64,000 nucleotides of DNA from a candidate division NC10 bacterium CSP1-5. Lineage in GTDB: Bacteria; Methylomirabilota; Methylomirabilia; Methylomirabilales; CSP1-5. The position numbers and the translations under genes are program-made. The DNA is taken from contig LDXR01000007.1 of the NCBI GenBank assembly GCA_001443495.1, forward strand, positions 1-64,000, read 5' to 3'. A model generated the notes under the pieces. That model did no database searches. It had not been told where the DNA came from and saw only the letters and a program-made list of their open reading frames with translations. This document shows, one piece after another, positions 25,481-35,838 of this stretch (its first letter is position 1; each line of letters opens with the position of its first letter).

Positions 25481-26767
25481 CTAGGGAAGTTTCTTGACCT
25501 TCAGCTTGAGTCCCGCGACCGAGGTGACCTGCACCTGCTCCCCGGGCTCCACGCCCTCTGCACAGGTGGCGTTCCAGATCTCCCCCCGGATAAAGATCAG
25601 ACCGTCCGGGTTCAGGCGGGTCCGGGCCACCCCCGCCTGTCCGACGAGGCCCTCACGGCCCGTGGCGGGCTGCCGACGATGGGCCCGGAAAACCGCCCCG
25701 ATGGCAAAGACGAAAAAGGCGGTGGTGGCGGCGGTGACCCCCAGGATGGCTGACAGGGAGATCTGAAGAAATGGGGCAGGGGAATCGATGAGCATGAGGG
25801 AGCCCAGGATCATGGCGGTCATTCCCCCGATGGTGAGGATGCCGTTCGAGACCACCTTGACCTCCGCAACGAAGAGGATCACGCCCAGGATGATGAGGAG
25901 GAGCCCCGCGTAATTGATGGGGAGGGCCTGAAACGCGTAGAAGGCGAGGATCAGACAGATCCCGCCCAGGACTCCCGGCAGGATCGCCCCGGGAGTCGAC
26001 AGCTCGAAATACAGGCCGGCCATCCCCAGGATCAGCAGGATATAGGCGATGGTCGGATTCGAGATGACACTCAGGACTTTGTCCCGAAGGCCCATCTCCA
26101 CCTCGACGATCTTGGCCATTTTGGTCTTCAGGGTGATCCTCCCGGCTCCGGTCTCGACCGTGCGTCCATCGATCTTGGCGAGCAGGTCGGCGCGATTCTC
26201 GGCAACGACATCGATGACCTTCAGCCTGAGGGCCTCGGTGGCGGTGGCCGAGACGCTCTTCCGGACCGCATCCTCCGCCCATGTGGCGTTTCGCCCCCGG
26301 CGCTCTGCCAAGCCCCGGATGTAGGCGGCCGCGTCGTTTTCAATCTTCCTGGTCATCTCCTCATCCGCCTCCCCACCCCCCATCTGCACGGGGTGGGCGG
26401 CCCCGATGTTGGTTCCGGGGGCCATGGCGGCCACATGGGCGGCGATGGTGATGAAGGCGCCCGCCGAGGCGGCCCGCGCCCCGCTGGGGGACACATAGAT
26501 GATGACCGGGGCCGGGGATCGTAGGATCTCCTTGATGATGATGCGCATGGAGGTATCGAGGCCGCCGGGGGTATCCAATTCGAAGACGATCGCGTGGGCT
26601 GCCCCGTCTTCGGCCTTGCGAATGGCACTGACGAAGAAGTCGGCGAGGCTGGGCGCAATGATCCCCTCGACGCGGGCGACGTAGACCTCGTCGGGACTCG
26701 CCCACCCTGCCGGCGTCACCAGGGTGAAAGAGAGGATGAGGAGCAGCAGAAAGCGAAATCGCTTCAT
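25481..26767 (-). CDS. nfeD: NfeD-like membrane-bound ClpP-class serine protease
   Basis: 428 residues. A signal peptide is followed by a ClpP-like domain (~25-215) with [11 protein letters not shown], the nucleophile Ser in ASAGAFI and a Lys in [13 protein letters not shown]; then four to five membrane helices (~230-375) and a C-terminal OB-fold NfeD domain ([18 protein letters not shown]). It works with the slipin encoded next. Confidence 0.92.
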   Translation of the reverse strand: MKRFRFLLLLILSFTLVTPAGWASPDEVYVARVEGIIAPSLADFFVSAIRKAEDGAAHAIVFELDTPGGLDTSMRIIIKEILRSPAPVIIYVSPSGARAASAGAFITIAAHVAAMAPGTNIGAAHPVQMGGGEADEEMTRKIENDAAAYIRGLAERRGRNATWAEDAVRKSVSATATEALRLKVIDVVAENRADLLAKIDGRTVETGAGRITLKTKMAKIVEVEMGLRDKVLSVISNPTIAYILLILGMAGLYFELSTPGAILPGVLGGICLILAFYAFQALPINYAGLLLIILGVILFVAEVKVVSNGILTIGGMTAMILGSLMLIDSPAPFLQISLSAILGVTAATTAFFVFAIGAVFRAHRRQPATGREGLVGQAGVARTRLNPDGLIFIRGEIWNATCAEGVEPGEQVQVTSVAGLKLKVKKLP

Positions 26768-26886
26768 GATCTTAGACTACTCCGCCCCGTGACATTTTGC
26801 AAGGCGTCTGGCGGGACGCGCGTGGCCGCCCGCCCTGGAATGCTGGAAAGCTTGAAGGCTAGAACACTGCCTCCTCGCTTCCCGGC

Positions 26887-27777
26887 CTACTGGCTTGCTA
26901 GCGGCCGTCTGGCTTCCCAGACGGCCAGGAGACCGGGGGCAATATCGGTGAGAGCCTGAATCTGTCGGGCGAAGATCTCCTTGCCTCGCCCCCACGCCAT
27001 GGTCGGCACGCGGTTCCAGGTGTGGGAAGGGCTGCTCAGATCTTCGATGTTGCCATGATCGCTGACGAGGACGAAAAGATGCCGAGAGAGATCCAGCAAC
27101 TCAACCACTGTCGATACAAAGTGATCCAGCCCCTCGAGCAGGTTCACCGCCCGATCCATATTCTGGGCATGCCCGGCCAGGTCGGTCTGGATGTATTCGT
27201 AGTAGGTAAGATCGTGGGCCTCGGTGATCGCCGCCAGCCGCCGTGCCGCCTCATCGGATGAGAGGAGCGGGACCGGGTGGCCCCGAGCCCTGAGCAGGCG
27301 GTTGGTGAAGTCGTGGTAGAGCGCCTCGCCGCGCGCCAGGTCAGTCAGATCTCTGAGACGTATCCCGGCGCTCCGTAGGGCGACGGTGGTCACCGACGGA
27401 AACCTCTGCCGCCGCAGGGCGGAATCGGTAAAGGCATTGGCGCACGCCACCCGCCTGCCGTCGAGCGATGCCCTCCGAAAGATGGAGTGTATGTGGAGCA
27501 TTGAAGCGAGTGTCGGCGTGCAAAACCCCTGGACGTGGCGGCCGGCCAGGAGGGGGGCGTTGAGTCCGGTGAGCATCGCGGTCTGCCCGGTGGCGCTCTG
27601 GGGGAGACCGGGCACCCCCAGCGAGGCGTCAGTCGGCACAACCGCGCAGCCGTCCGTCTCCGGGGCGTGGGTCCGGAAGCACCGGAACCACCGCGTCCGC
27701 GCCACGGCCATGGGGTTTCGCTCGGCGTCCGGCTCACCCAGGCCGAGGCCGTCTACGAGGAGGAGGAGGATACCCAC
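26887..27777 (-). CDS. Alkaline-phosphatase-superfamily protein related to phosphoglycerate mutase iPGM
   Basis: 296 residues. LLLVDGLGLG at the start, SATGQTAMLTG with the likely phosphorylated Ser/Thr, and SDHGNIED near residue 240 are metal-binding and active-site motifs of the iPGM/phosphopentomutase branch. It is much shorter than cofactor-independent phosphoglycerate mutase (~510), lacking the phosphatase insert, so the substrate is unknown. GTG 27777 has an AGGAG site. A perfect 10-bp hairpin (26903-26926) lies in its final codons. Confidence 0.7.
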   Translation of the reverse strand: MGILLLLVDGLGLGEPDAERNPMAVARTRWFRCFRTHAPETDGCAVVPTDASLGVPGLPQSATGQTAMLTGLNAPLLAGRHVQGFCTPTLASMLHIHSIFRRASLDGRRVACANAFTDSALRRQRFPSVTTVALRSAGIRLRDLTDLARGEALYHDFTNRLLRARGHPVPLLSSDEAARRLAAITEAHDLTYYEYIQTDLAGHAQNMDRAVNLLEGLDHFVSTVVELLDLSRHLFVLVSDHGNIEDLSSPSHTWNRVPTMAWGRGKEIFARQIQALTDIAPGLLAVWEARRPLASQ

Positions 27778-27834
27778 GGTCTGCTCCTGCCCAGCGTGCC
27801 GGGCAGCCCGGACGCTCGATACTCCCTTCGGCGA

Positions 27835-28638
27835 CTACCGATCCCCGCCCTGCTCTTCCCCGATCTTGGCCTCCTCCCACAGGGCATCCATCTCCTCCAG
27901 GCTGCTCTCTCTGAGCGACTTCCCCCGCTCGGCGATCACCGTTTCGATGTGCCGAAACCGGCGGGTAAACTTCTCGATGCACTTCCGGAGGGCCTCTTCG
28001 GTATTCAGGTTGAGAAACCGGGCGAGGTTGACCAGGCTGAACAGGAGATCTCCCAACTCGGCCTCGGTCGCCTCGGCTCCCTTCCCCATCGCCGCCTTCA
28101 GCTCCGCGAGCTCTTCCTCCACCTTCTCAAGGACCTGGGCGGTCTCTCCCCATTCGAACCCCACCCTGGCCGCTTTGTCTTGCAGGCGCTGGGCTCGGAG
28201 GAGCGCGGGCAGGGTCTTGGGGACCCCAGCCAGCACCGAGACCTCTTTCACCCCGCCCCGCTCGGCCTGCTTCAGCCGCTCCCAGTTCGACAGGACCTCG
28301 GCCGCGGTTTCCGCCCGGCCCTCGCCGAAGACGTGGGGGTGGCGGCGAATGAGCTTGTCCGTGATGCTGCCGAGCACCTCTTTCACCGTGAATTCTCCGA
28401 GCTCCGTGGCGACCTGGGCGTGGAAGACCACCTGGAGCAGCAGATCCCCGAGCTCCTCCTGCAGCTTCTCAGTCTCCCCCTGGTCCAGCGCCTCCAAGAC
28501 CTCGTACGCCTCTTCGATGAGAAAGGCTTTGAGCGACTCTCGGGTCTGTTCTCGATCCCAGGGACAGCCCCCGGGGGCCCGGAGCGTGGCCATGACCTGG
28601 ACCAATCGCTCAAAGAGGGTCCCGCTCGTCTCGCCCAT
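27835..28638 (-). CDS. mazG: Nucleoside triphosphate pyrophosphohydrolase
   Basis: 267 residues with two MazG helical domains. CPWDREQTRESL, EEAYEVLEAL, EELGDLLLQVVFHAQ and EGR motifs carry the Glu/Asp metal ligands of domain 1; EELAELKAA and AELGDLLFSLVN repeat them in domain 2. It hydrolyses (d)NTPs to NMP and pyrophosphate. Head of the minus-strand run that continues through the iPGM-like, nfeD and slipin genes. Confidence 0.93.
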   Translation of the reverse strand: MGETSGTLFERLVQVMATLRAPGGCPWDREQTRESLKAFLIEEAYEVLEALDQGETEKLQEELGDLLLQVVFHAQVATELGEFTVKEVLGSITDKLIRRHPHVFGEGRAETAAEVLSNWERLKQAERGGVKEVSVLAGVPKTLPALLRAQRLQDKAARVGFEWGETAQVLEKVEEELAELKAAMGKGAEATEAELGDLLFSLVNLARFLNLNTEEALRKCIEKFTRRFRHIETVIAERGKSLRESSLEEMDALWEEAKIGEEQGGDR

Positions 28639-28718
28639 CCGGCCTCCCTTCGCGCTGTACCGGCGCCGCCCTATTATACACCCCGTCGCCCCGCCGACAA
28701 GGCGGGAGCCTTTTCCTC

Positions 28719-28746
28719 TTGACGGCGGCGGCGGATCGACTAGAAT
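28719..28746 (+). promoter_or_regulatory. Sigma-70 promoter of the zur-zip operon
   Basis: TTGACG (28719-28724) and TAGAAT (28741-28746) are separated by 16 bases. The operator at 28752-28768 falls on the expected transcription start. Confidence 0.65.
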
Positions 28747-28751
28747 CGATT

Positions 28752-28768
28752 TTGCAAATTATTTGCAA
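28752..28768. promoter_or_regulatory. Zur/Fur-type operator
   Basis: TTGCAAATTATTTGCAA is a perfect 8-bp inverted repeat around one central base. It lies 10 bases before the repressor ATG and directly after the -10 box, so binding would block the promoter. Confidence 0.75.
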
Positions 28769-28777
28769 TATCCGCTC

Positions 28778-29218
28778 ATGCGCCACGGCATCACACATTT
28801 CAAAGACCTCCTGGGTGGGGAGGGATATTCGTGGACTCGGGCCCGGTCGGCGGTCCTGACCGTGCTGTCGACGGTTCCGCGTCCCCTGCGGGCCGAGGAG
28901 ATCCACCGGGCCTTACGCGACGCGCGCATCAACCTGTCGTCGGTCTACCGGGCGCTGCGCCTCTTCGAGCGCCTGAAGGTCGTCCACCGGGTTGAACTAG
29001 GAGAGGGCGCGGCCCGGTACGAGCTGGCCGACGACTACCGGGATCACCATCACCACCTGGTGTGTGACGCCTGCGGGCGCATTGAGGACGTGGCCGCCTG
29101 CCCGGTCGAGGCCGCCGGTCTCACACGTCACATCCGAAAGCGGACCGGCTTTGCGGTCCGGTCCCACGTCCTCGAGCTCTTCGGTCTCTGTCGGGCCTGT
29201 CGGCGAGACGCGCGATGA
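28778..29218 (+). CDS. zur: Fur-family repressor, probably zinc-responsive
   Basis: 146 residues: winged helix (~20-85, LSSVYRALRLFE recognition region), then HHHHLVCDACGRIED with His ligands and the first CxxC, and a second CxxC in LCRACRRD for the structural zinc. Start ATG 28778; an enormous open frame upstream on this strand is a composition artefact over mazG. A ZIP transporter gene follows by 13 bases and a palindromic operator precedes, so zinc autoregulation is the simplest reading, though other metals cannot be excluded. Confidence 0.8.
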   Translation: MRHGITHFKDLLGGEGYSWTRARSAVLTVLSTVPRPLRAEEIHRALRDARINLSSVYRALRLFERLKVVHRVELGEGAARYELADDYRDHHHHLVCDACGRIEDVAACPVEAAGLTRHIRKRTGFAVRSHVLELFGLCRACRRDAR

Positions 29219-29231
29219 GGAGGTCGGCGAG

Positions 29232-29927
29232 ATGATTTACCTCTATGCAACGGTCGCGGGACTCTCCGATGTCGTGGCCGGCTGGCTTGCCCTGCGCGGG
29301 AAGACCGCGAAGATCGAATCCCGGTATATCATCGGATTCGCGGCGGGGGTCTTGATCGCGGTCAGTTTCCTCGACATCCTCCCGGAGGTGAACATCAAGG
29401 AGGATGCCCTCATCCTGACCCTCGGATTTGTTTCCTTTTACGTCCTGGAAAAGGTGATGATGATCCACGCCTGCGGCGAGAGCGAATGCGAAACGCACCA
29501 CATCGGACCCGTGGCGGTGGTCGGGATGGCTCTGGACAACTTCGTGGATGGGGCGGGGATCGCGGTGGGATATCTCATCGACCCGGTCCTGGGGCTGTCC
29601 ATTACCGCTGCCGTCGTCCTCCATGAGGTTCCGCAGGGGATCACCTCTGCCCTGATCATGCAGCATGCCCAGTGGAGCAGGCCGCGTATCGTTGCAGCCC
29701 TCAGCCTGGCGGGGCTTCTCTATCCGCTGGGGGCCGTGTTGGCGGGGTTCATCCCCGGGCCATTCCACGAGAAGGTCCTGGCCTTTATCGCCGGTGATTT
29801 CATCTACATCGGGGCCAGCGATCTGCTGCCGGAGGCCCATCGGAAATTTAACTGGAAGGTCATCGTTTCGGTGGTGGGCGGGATGGCTTTCATGGGGGTC
29901 CTCCGCCTCTTTGCTCCTCATGTCTGA
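29232..29927 (+). CDS. ZIP-family metal transporter
   Basis: 231 residues with about eight hydrophobic helices. Helix 4 carries ALDNFVDGAGIA and helix 5 VVLHEVPQGI, the metal-binding motifs of ZIP proteins (usually HNxxDG and HEIPH/Q). They import zinc or related divalent metals. GAGGAGG precedes ATG 29232, and the repressor gene is directly upstream. Confidence 0.87.
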   Translation: MIYLYATVAGLSDVVAGWLALRGKTAKIESRYIIGFAAGVLIAVSFLDILPEVNIKEDALILTLGFVSFYVLEKVMMIHACGESECETHHIGPVAVVGMALDNFVDGAGIAVGYLIDPVLGLSITAAVVLHEVPQGITSALIMQHAQWSRPRIVAALSLAGLLYPLGAVLAGFIPGPFHEKVLAFIAGDFIYIGASDLLPEAHRKFNWKVIVSVVGGMAFMGVLRLFAPHV

Positions 29928-30014
29928 CGTCCCGATCGGGGTCCGAATCGGTACGGGACTTGCACCACTTGCAATAGAGGCCCCGTAGCGCGTTAATCCT
30001 TTGCGGAAGGGATC

Positions 30015-30674
30015 ATGGGGAAAGCGAGCCGACTCTTGTGGGGACCGCTCCTCGTCGCCCTGCTGCCCGGATATGGAGCGGCGGGCGATGGGGAAATCTA
30101 CCGGCGGATGGATGCCTCCGGCATGGTTCACTATACGAACATCCCTCCCCATCCCGTCATCTCCCGCGGGATCCGGCCTGGCGAGCAGCCCTCTGGGCTC
30201 AAGGCGTTGATCAGGTCCGCCGCCCATCGAGTCGGCCTTGACCCTCGCCTGATCGAGGCCGTCATCGCGGTGGAATCGGACTTCGATCCGTGGGCGGTCT
30301 CTCGCAAGGGGGCGATGGGACTCATGCAGCTCATGCCCGCGACCGCGGACCGCTATGCGGTGCAAAACCCGTTCGATCCCGTGGAGAACATCGGCGGCGG
30401 GACCCGATACCTCCGCGATCTGCTCCATCGTTTTCAGGGGGATCTCCGCTCGGCCCTGGCGGCCTACAATGCGGGAGAGATGGCGGTCGCCACGTACCAG
30501 GGCATTCCCCCCTACCGGGAGACCCGCGAGTATGTGACCAAGGTCTTGGAGCGCTACGGCCAGTCCTCCACTCTGCTCTCTCGCCATGCGTCGCCCTCCG
30601 CTGGGTACCGTTTTTTCAACCCTGATGGGCGTTCCAGCTTTACCAATATCCCGCCCCGGATTTCCCTCCCATAG
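30015..30674 (+). CDS. Lytic transglycosylase (SLT domain) with DUF4124-like N-terminus
   Basis: 219 residues. Signal peptide (~1-22), a short DUF4124-like stretch (IYRRMDASGMVHYTNIP), then an SLT domain with the catalytic Glu in AVIAVESDFDPWAVSRKGAMGLMQLMPATA read in parts (ESDFDP, GAMGLMQLMP) and ALAAYNAGEMAV. Cuts peptidoglycan in the periplasm. The DUF4124 phrase recurs at the C-terminus (GYRFFNPDGRSSFTNIP), an unusual second copy. Confidence 0.9.
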   Translation: MGKASRLLWGPLLVALLPGYGAAGDGEIYRRMDASGMVHYTNIPPHPVISRGIRPGEQPSGLKALIRSAAHRVGLDPRLIEAVIAVESDFDPWAVSRKGAMGLMQLMPATADRYAVQNPFDPVENIGGGTRYLRDLLHRFQGDLRSALAAYNAGEMAVATYQGIPPYRETREYVTKVLERYGQSSTLLSRHASPSAGYRFFNPDGRSSFTNIPPRISLP

Positions 30675-30706
30675 CTGAATCTCTCGCCCGCAGCGGAAGT
30701 TCGCGG

Positions 30707-30735
30707 TTGACAATGTAACGCGGGTAGAGTAGCAT
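30707..30735 (+). promoter_or_regulatory. Sigma-70 promoter of speE
   Basis: TTGACA (30707-30712), 17-base spacer, TAGCAT (30730-30735); the speE ATG is 39 bases further on. Confidence 0.65.
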
Positions 30736-30773
30736 CGACTGCGTTAAGTGCTCAATTCTTCAGGGGTCGGAAG

Positions 30774-31646
30774 ATGACTACTCTTTCCGGGTTCTACTAT
30801 ATCGACCAGATTGATCGCCATGAGTTCCACGGGTACGCCCTGTCTGGCTCTGTGTACTCCGGGCAGTCGAAGTTTCAGACCATCGAGGTGGTCGAGAGCC
30901 CCAAATTCGGCAAGATGCTGATCCTGGATGGCAAGATCCAGTCGGCGGCCCTGGATGAGCATATCTACCACGAGGCCCTCGTCCATCCGGCGATGCTCCT
31001 GCATCCGCATCCCCGCCGGGTCCTGATTCTGGGCGGTGGGGAGGGGGCCACGCTGCGGGAGGTCCTGCGCTATCGGATGGTGGAGGAGGCTGTGATGGTG
31101 GACATGGATGATGAGGTCGTCCGCCTCAGCCGCACGTACCTCCCGGAGTGGTCAGGGAAGGCGTTTGAGGATCCCAGGGCGACGGTCGTGTGTAAGGATG
31201 CCGTGGATTTTCTCGATGGACCGGTCGGCCTGTTTGATGTGATCATCCACGATATCACCGATCGCGTGACGGGTGACTTCGCTGAAGACTACTACCATGC
31301 GATCCGGCAGCGGTTGGCCGACCGCGGGATGCTCGCCATGCAGGCCCTGGAGCTCAATCTCGGGGATTGTGCGGGACACCGGGGGATTCGGCAGGAGGTG
31401 GGAAGGATCTTTCCCTGGCTTCACTCGTACCGGGCCTACGTGCCTTCCTTTCGGGCCGATTGGGGGTTTGTGCTCGCGACGGCCGCGGAGGCGTTCGACC
31501 CTCTGGCCTCCGGGGTCGTGGAGGGCCGCTTCGGCGAGCGATTGGGACCAGGGGCGGGACCGCGCTTTTACGGACCGGCCGTGCATAGGGCGCTCTTCAC
31601 CCTGTCGGAGGAACTTGCGCATCTCATCGGCCAGAAGAGGGCTTGA
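30774..31646 (+). CDS. speE: Polyamine aminopropyltransferase (spermidine synthase)
   Basis: 290 residues. [39 protein letters not shown] and [14 protein letters not shown] are the substrate and dcSAM-binding blocks of spermidine synthases. The catalytic-loop position reads [11 protein letters not shown] rather than the classic DxxDP, as in some thermospermine or archaeal-type enzymes, so the exact polyamine product is open. glyA follows directly. Confidence 0.87.
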   Translation: MTTLSGFYYIDQIDRHEFHGYALSGSVYSGQSKFQTIEVVESPKFGKMLILDGKIQSAALDEHIYHEALVHPAMLLHPHPRRVLILGGGEGATLREVLRYRMVEEAVMVDMDDEVVRLSRTYLPEWSGKAFEDPRATVVCKDAVDFLDGPVGLFDVIIHDITDRVTGDFAEDYYHAIRQRLADRGMLAMQALELNLGDCAGHRGIRQEVGRIFPWLHSYRAYVPSFRADWGFVLATAAEAFDPLASGVVEGRFGERLGPGAGPRFYGPAVHRALFTLSEELAHLIGQKRA

Positions 31647-31687
31647 ACCTGGCAGCATACCAGCAGGCTTTTCACGGAGAGGAACCA

Positions 31688-32938
<1,251 letters not shown>

Positions 32939-32981
32939 GCTCAGCCGAACGGTTAGGGCGTGACACGGAGGAGCGGCCCTG

Positions 32982-33458
32982 ATGAAGTGCCCCTTTTGCG
33001 GGCAGGTGGAGGAGAAGGTCGTCGACTCGCGGGAGGCCCGCGACGGGGCGGCGATCCGGCGACGCCGGGAGTGCCTGAACTGCAAGCGGCGGTTCACGAC
33101 GTACGAGCGCATTGAAGAGGTCCAGCTCATGGTGGTGAAGAAGGATGGCCGCCGGGAGCCCTTTGATCGCAACAAGATTCTGAGCGGCCTCCTCAAGGCC
33201 ACCCAGAAGAGGCCCGTGAGCGTGGCCGAACTCGAGAAGATCGCCGAGGAGGTCGAGGCCCGCCTGATGGAGCAGCCGGACCGGGAGATGAACTCTGGCG
33301 AGATCGGGGAGCTGATCATGACCCGCCTGTATGAGTTGGACGAGGTCGCCTACGTCCGCTTCGCCTCGGTCTATCGCCAGTTCAAGGATGTGCATGAGTT
33401 TGTGGAGGAGGTGAAGGGCCTGCTGGGGAGCACCCCCCGACGGTCCCGGCAGACGTAG
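32982..33458 (+). CDS. nrdR: Transcriptional repressor NrdR
   Basis: 158 residues: zinc ribbon CPFCG...[12 protein letters not shown], then an ATP-cone ([20 protein letters not shown]). NrdR represses ribonucleotide reductase genes through dATP/ATP sensing. The glyA-nrdR order is common. The heptanucleotide array starts 10 bases after its stop. Confidence 0.96.
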   Translation: MKCPFCGQVEEKVVDSREARDGAAIRRRRECLNCKRRFTTYERIEEVQLMVVKKDGRREPFDRNKILSGLLKATQKRPVSVAELEKIAEEVEARLMEQPDREMNSGEIGELIMTRLYELDEVAYVRFASVYRQFKDVHEFVEEVKGLLGSTPRRSRQT

Positions 33459-33467
33459 CACTCGTGT

Positions 33468-33628
33468 CGATGACCGTCGACCGATGACGGGTCTCTATGA
33501 ACGATTGACAGGTCACCATTCACTATGAAGTCTGAACGCTCACCTCGGGTTTCGAACCTCCAACGTCGAACCGCGAACATCGGACCTCAGACGTCGGACT
33601 TTGGACGTCGGACATCGGACTGCCTCTC
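33468..33628 (+). repeat. Heptanucleotide array abutting the ccsA-like start codon
   Basis: Exactly 23 units of 7 bases, for example CGATGAC, TATGAAC, TCTGAAC, TCGAACC, TCGGACC, TCGGACT, TCGGACA, without slippage, ending at 33628 next to ATG 33629. There is no Shine-Dalgarno sequence in the last 20 bases, so the array itself forms the translation leader. Confidence 0.85.
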
Positions 33629-34444
33629 ATGGATGTAATCTTTTTTTACGGGGCCCTGATACTGTATGTCGTGGGGACACTCGCCTATCTGCTCCTCCTC
33701 TGGATCAAAGGCGGCCCCCTCTCCCAGCTCGGCACAGCCGCCACGGTTGGCGGCTTTGCCCTGCACACCCTCGCCCTGCTGGCCCGCCTGATTGCTGCCG
33801 GCCGGCCGCCACTCGGTAATACCTATGAAGCCCTTTCCTTCTTCGCCTGGGCGACGGTCCTGGTGTATCTGGGCCTCGAGCTTCGCTTCCGGCGGAAGGT
33901 CATCGGGGCCTTCGTTCTCCCGATCGTGCTGCTGACGGCGCTCGCCGCGGCCAGCGTGCCGAAAGGGTCCGCGGTATTGAGCCCGGCTTTCCGGAATACG
34001 TGGGTCTGGCTGCATGTTACCTTTGTCCTGTTGGGGAGCGCTGCCCTGGCGCTCACCTGCGGCGTGGGCTTGATGTATCTGTTGCAGGAACGGCAGCTCA
34101 AGTCCAAGAGCCTCGGCGTGATATATTACCGGCTCCCCTCCCTGGACTTTTTGGATGGACTCGGGCACCGGGCGCTCCTGGTGGGCTTTCCCCTGCTCAC
34201 CGCGGGGCTCATCACGGGCGCGATCCAATCCCAGGCCGCCCGGGGCCAGATCCTCATGTGGGACCCGACCCAGCTCCTTTCCCTGGTCACCTGGGTGATT
34301 TACGCGGGGCTCCTGCAGGCCCGGCTTACCGCCGGGTGGCGCGGGCGAAAGGCAGCGCTCTTGGCGATCCTCGGGTTCAGCGCCGTGCTGGCCACCTTTC
34401 TCGGGGTGAGTGTCCTGCTCGGCCGCCCCCATACCTTTAACTGA
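33629..34444 (+). CDS. Cytochrome c assembly protein, CcsA/HemX-like
   Basis: 271 residues, about eight hydrophobic helices. The conserved WD-type region of CcsA reads GQILMWDPTQLLSLVTW, and conserved His residues (ALHTLAL, WLHVTFVL, GHRALLVG) could bind haem. Next to hemA this is the HemX position, where the protein affects haem synthesis or cytochrome c maturation. hemA begins 3 bases after its stop. Confidence 0.82.
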   Translation: MDVIFFYGALILYVVGTLAYLLLLWIKGGPLSQLGTAATVGGFALHTLALLARLIAAGRPPLGNTYEALSFFAWATVLVYLGLELRFRRKVIGAFVLPIVLLTALAAASVPKGSAVLSPAFRNTWVWLHVTFVLLGSAALALTCGVGLMYLLQERQLKSKSLGVIYYRLPSLDFLDGLGHRALLVGFPLLTAGLITGAIQSQAARGQILMWDPTQLLSLVTWVIYAGLLQARLTAGWRGRKAALLAILGFSAVLATFLGVSVLLGRPHTFN

Positions 34445-34447
34445 GCC

Positions 34448-35719
34448 ATGGTGATCCTGACGGTTGGGCTCAATCACACGACAGCGCCGGTGGAGATCCG
34501 GGAGCGCCTCCACCTTTCTGGGACAGCGCTGCCCCCGTTCTTCGAACGCCTCGTACAGGAGGGGGGAGTCAACGAGCGGCTCGTGCTCTCGACCTGTAAC
34601 CGGGTGGAGGTCTATGCGGTCACAGAGAACCCGGAGCACGCCCAGGTGACGATTCCGCGCCTCTTGGCGGAAGGGACCCGGACTCCGCTCGCCCTCTTTG
34701 AAGACCGGCTCTATTGGCATCGCCACGACGCCGCTGTCCGCCACGCATTCCGGGTGGCCGCGAGCCTCGACTCGCTCGTGCTGGGGGAATCTCAGATTCT
34801 GAGCCAGGTCAAGGCGGCGTACGAGGTAGCCCGAGCCCAGGGGGTGACGGGGCCGATCCTGAACACCTTGATGACGCGGTCGTTAGGGGTGGCCAAGAAG
34901 GTGCGGACGGAGACCGGCATCGGGGAGGCAGCGGTCTCGATCCCCTCGGCAGCCATTGGGCTCGCCAAGACGATCTTCGGCGAACTCAGTGGTCGAACGG
35001 TCCTCATCCTGGGGGCTGGCGAGATGGCGGAGGTGGCGGTCCGGCACCTGAGGGGCGAGGGGGTCCAGGCGGTCGTCGTCGCCCATCGTCACTTCGACCG
35101 GGCGGTCGAGATGGCGGCGCAGCTTGAGGGCCGGGCCGTCCGCTTCGACCAGATCCACCAGGAGCTGCTCCAGGCCGACATCGTGTTGAGCTCCACGGCC
35201 GCCCCGCACCATATCGTTCACCGGGCCGACGTAGAGGAGCTTATCCGCCTCCGGCGCAACCGTCCCCTCTTCCTCATCGATATCGCCGTTCCGCGGGATA
35301 TCGATCCTGCAGTGAACGAGATTGATAATGTCTATCTCTATGACATCGATGACCTGGAAGGGGTGGTGGCCGGCCATCGGCTGGCGCGCGAGCGCGAGGC
35401 AGAGCAGGCGGAGCTCTTGATCGATCGGGAGGTGGCGAGCTTCCTCCGCTGGCTCAAGAGTCTCGAGGTGGTCCCCACGCTCGTGATGCTCAGGCGTCAC
35501 CTGGAGGAGATCCGGGAGGCGGAGCTTGCCAAGGCGCTCAGCCGCCTGCCGGGGCTCACCCCCGCCCAGCAGGACGTGGTGCGGACGTTGGCCCACGGCA
35601 TCATCAACAAGGTCCTGCACCACCCCACCACCGAGCTGAAGCGCCAGTCCGTGAACCGCGACGGCCTCCTCTATGTGAGCGCCTTGCGCCGGCTCTTCGG
35701 CCTCCAGGACGACGACTGA
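34448..35719 (+). CDS. hemA: Glutamyl-tRNA reductase
   Basis: 423 residues: VGLNHTTAPVEIRE start, catalytic Cys in LSTCNRVEVYA, LGESQILSQVK, NADPH site LILGAGEMAEVA and the C-terminal dimer helix. First committed step of C5 tetrapyrrole synthesis. GTG/ATG context is clear (ATG 34448). Confidence 0.96.
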   Translation: MVILTVGLNHTTAPVEIRERLHLSGTALPPFFERLVQEGGVNERLVLSTCNRVEVYAVTENPEHAQVTIPRLLAEGTRTPLALFEDRLYWHRHDAAVRHAFRVAASLDSLVLGESQILSQVKAAYEVARAQGVTGPILNTLMTRSLGVAKKVRTETGIGEAAVSIPSAAIGLAKTIFGELSGRTVLILGAGEMAEVAVRHLRGEGVQAVVVAHRHFDRAVEMAAQLEGRAVRFDQIHQELLQADIVLSSTAAPHHIVHRADVEELIRLRRNRPLFLIDIAVPRDIDPAVNEIDNVYLYDIDDLEGVVAGHRLAREREAEQAELLIDREVASFLRWLKSLEVVPTLVMLRRHLEEIREAELAKALSRLPGLTPAQQDVVRTLAHGIINKVLHHPTTELKRQSVNRDGLLYVSALRRLFGLQDDD

Positions 35720-35720
35720 T

Positions 35721-35838
35721 AGCCGATGACCGATGACCGACGACCGCGGACCGGAGATCCTACTTACCCTCCTACGTCATCGGTGAACGGTCATCGGTCA
35801 TCGTGAACGGTGAACCATGAACCGTGAACTGCGAATTG
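35721..35838 (+). repeat. Heptanucleotide array with a 16-bp perfect inverted repeat before hemC
   Basis: Units such as GACCGAT, GACCGAC and GACCGCG (35728-35755) and TCATCGG, TGAACGG, TGAACCA, TGAACCG (35777-35838) follow a 7-base grid with one slip at 35803. CGATGACCGATGACCG (35724-35739) pairs perfectly with 35788-35803. The grid crosses the hemC ATG (35817) and encodes its first residues. Confidence 0.8.

Noticed and set aside
26903-26926. Perfect 10-bp hairpin GGCCGTCTGG-cttc-CCAGACGGCC as terminator
   Set aside because: It lies within the last codons of the iPGM-like gene and has no T run in the direction of transcription.
27386-28777. 464 codons open in frame upstream of the Zur-like gene
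   Set aside because: It is antisense to mazG and the iPGM-like gene, has low-complexity Ser/Arg sequence, and the promoter and operator lie just before ATG 28778.
33468-33628. CRISPR array
   Set aside because: Units are 7 bases, contiguous and degenerate, without spacers or cas genes.
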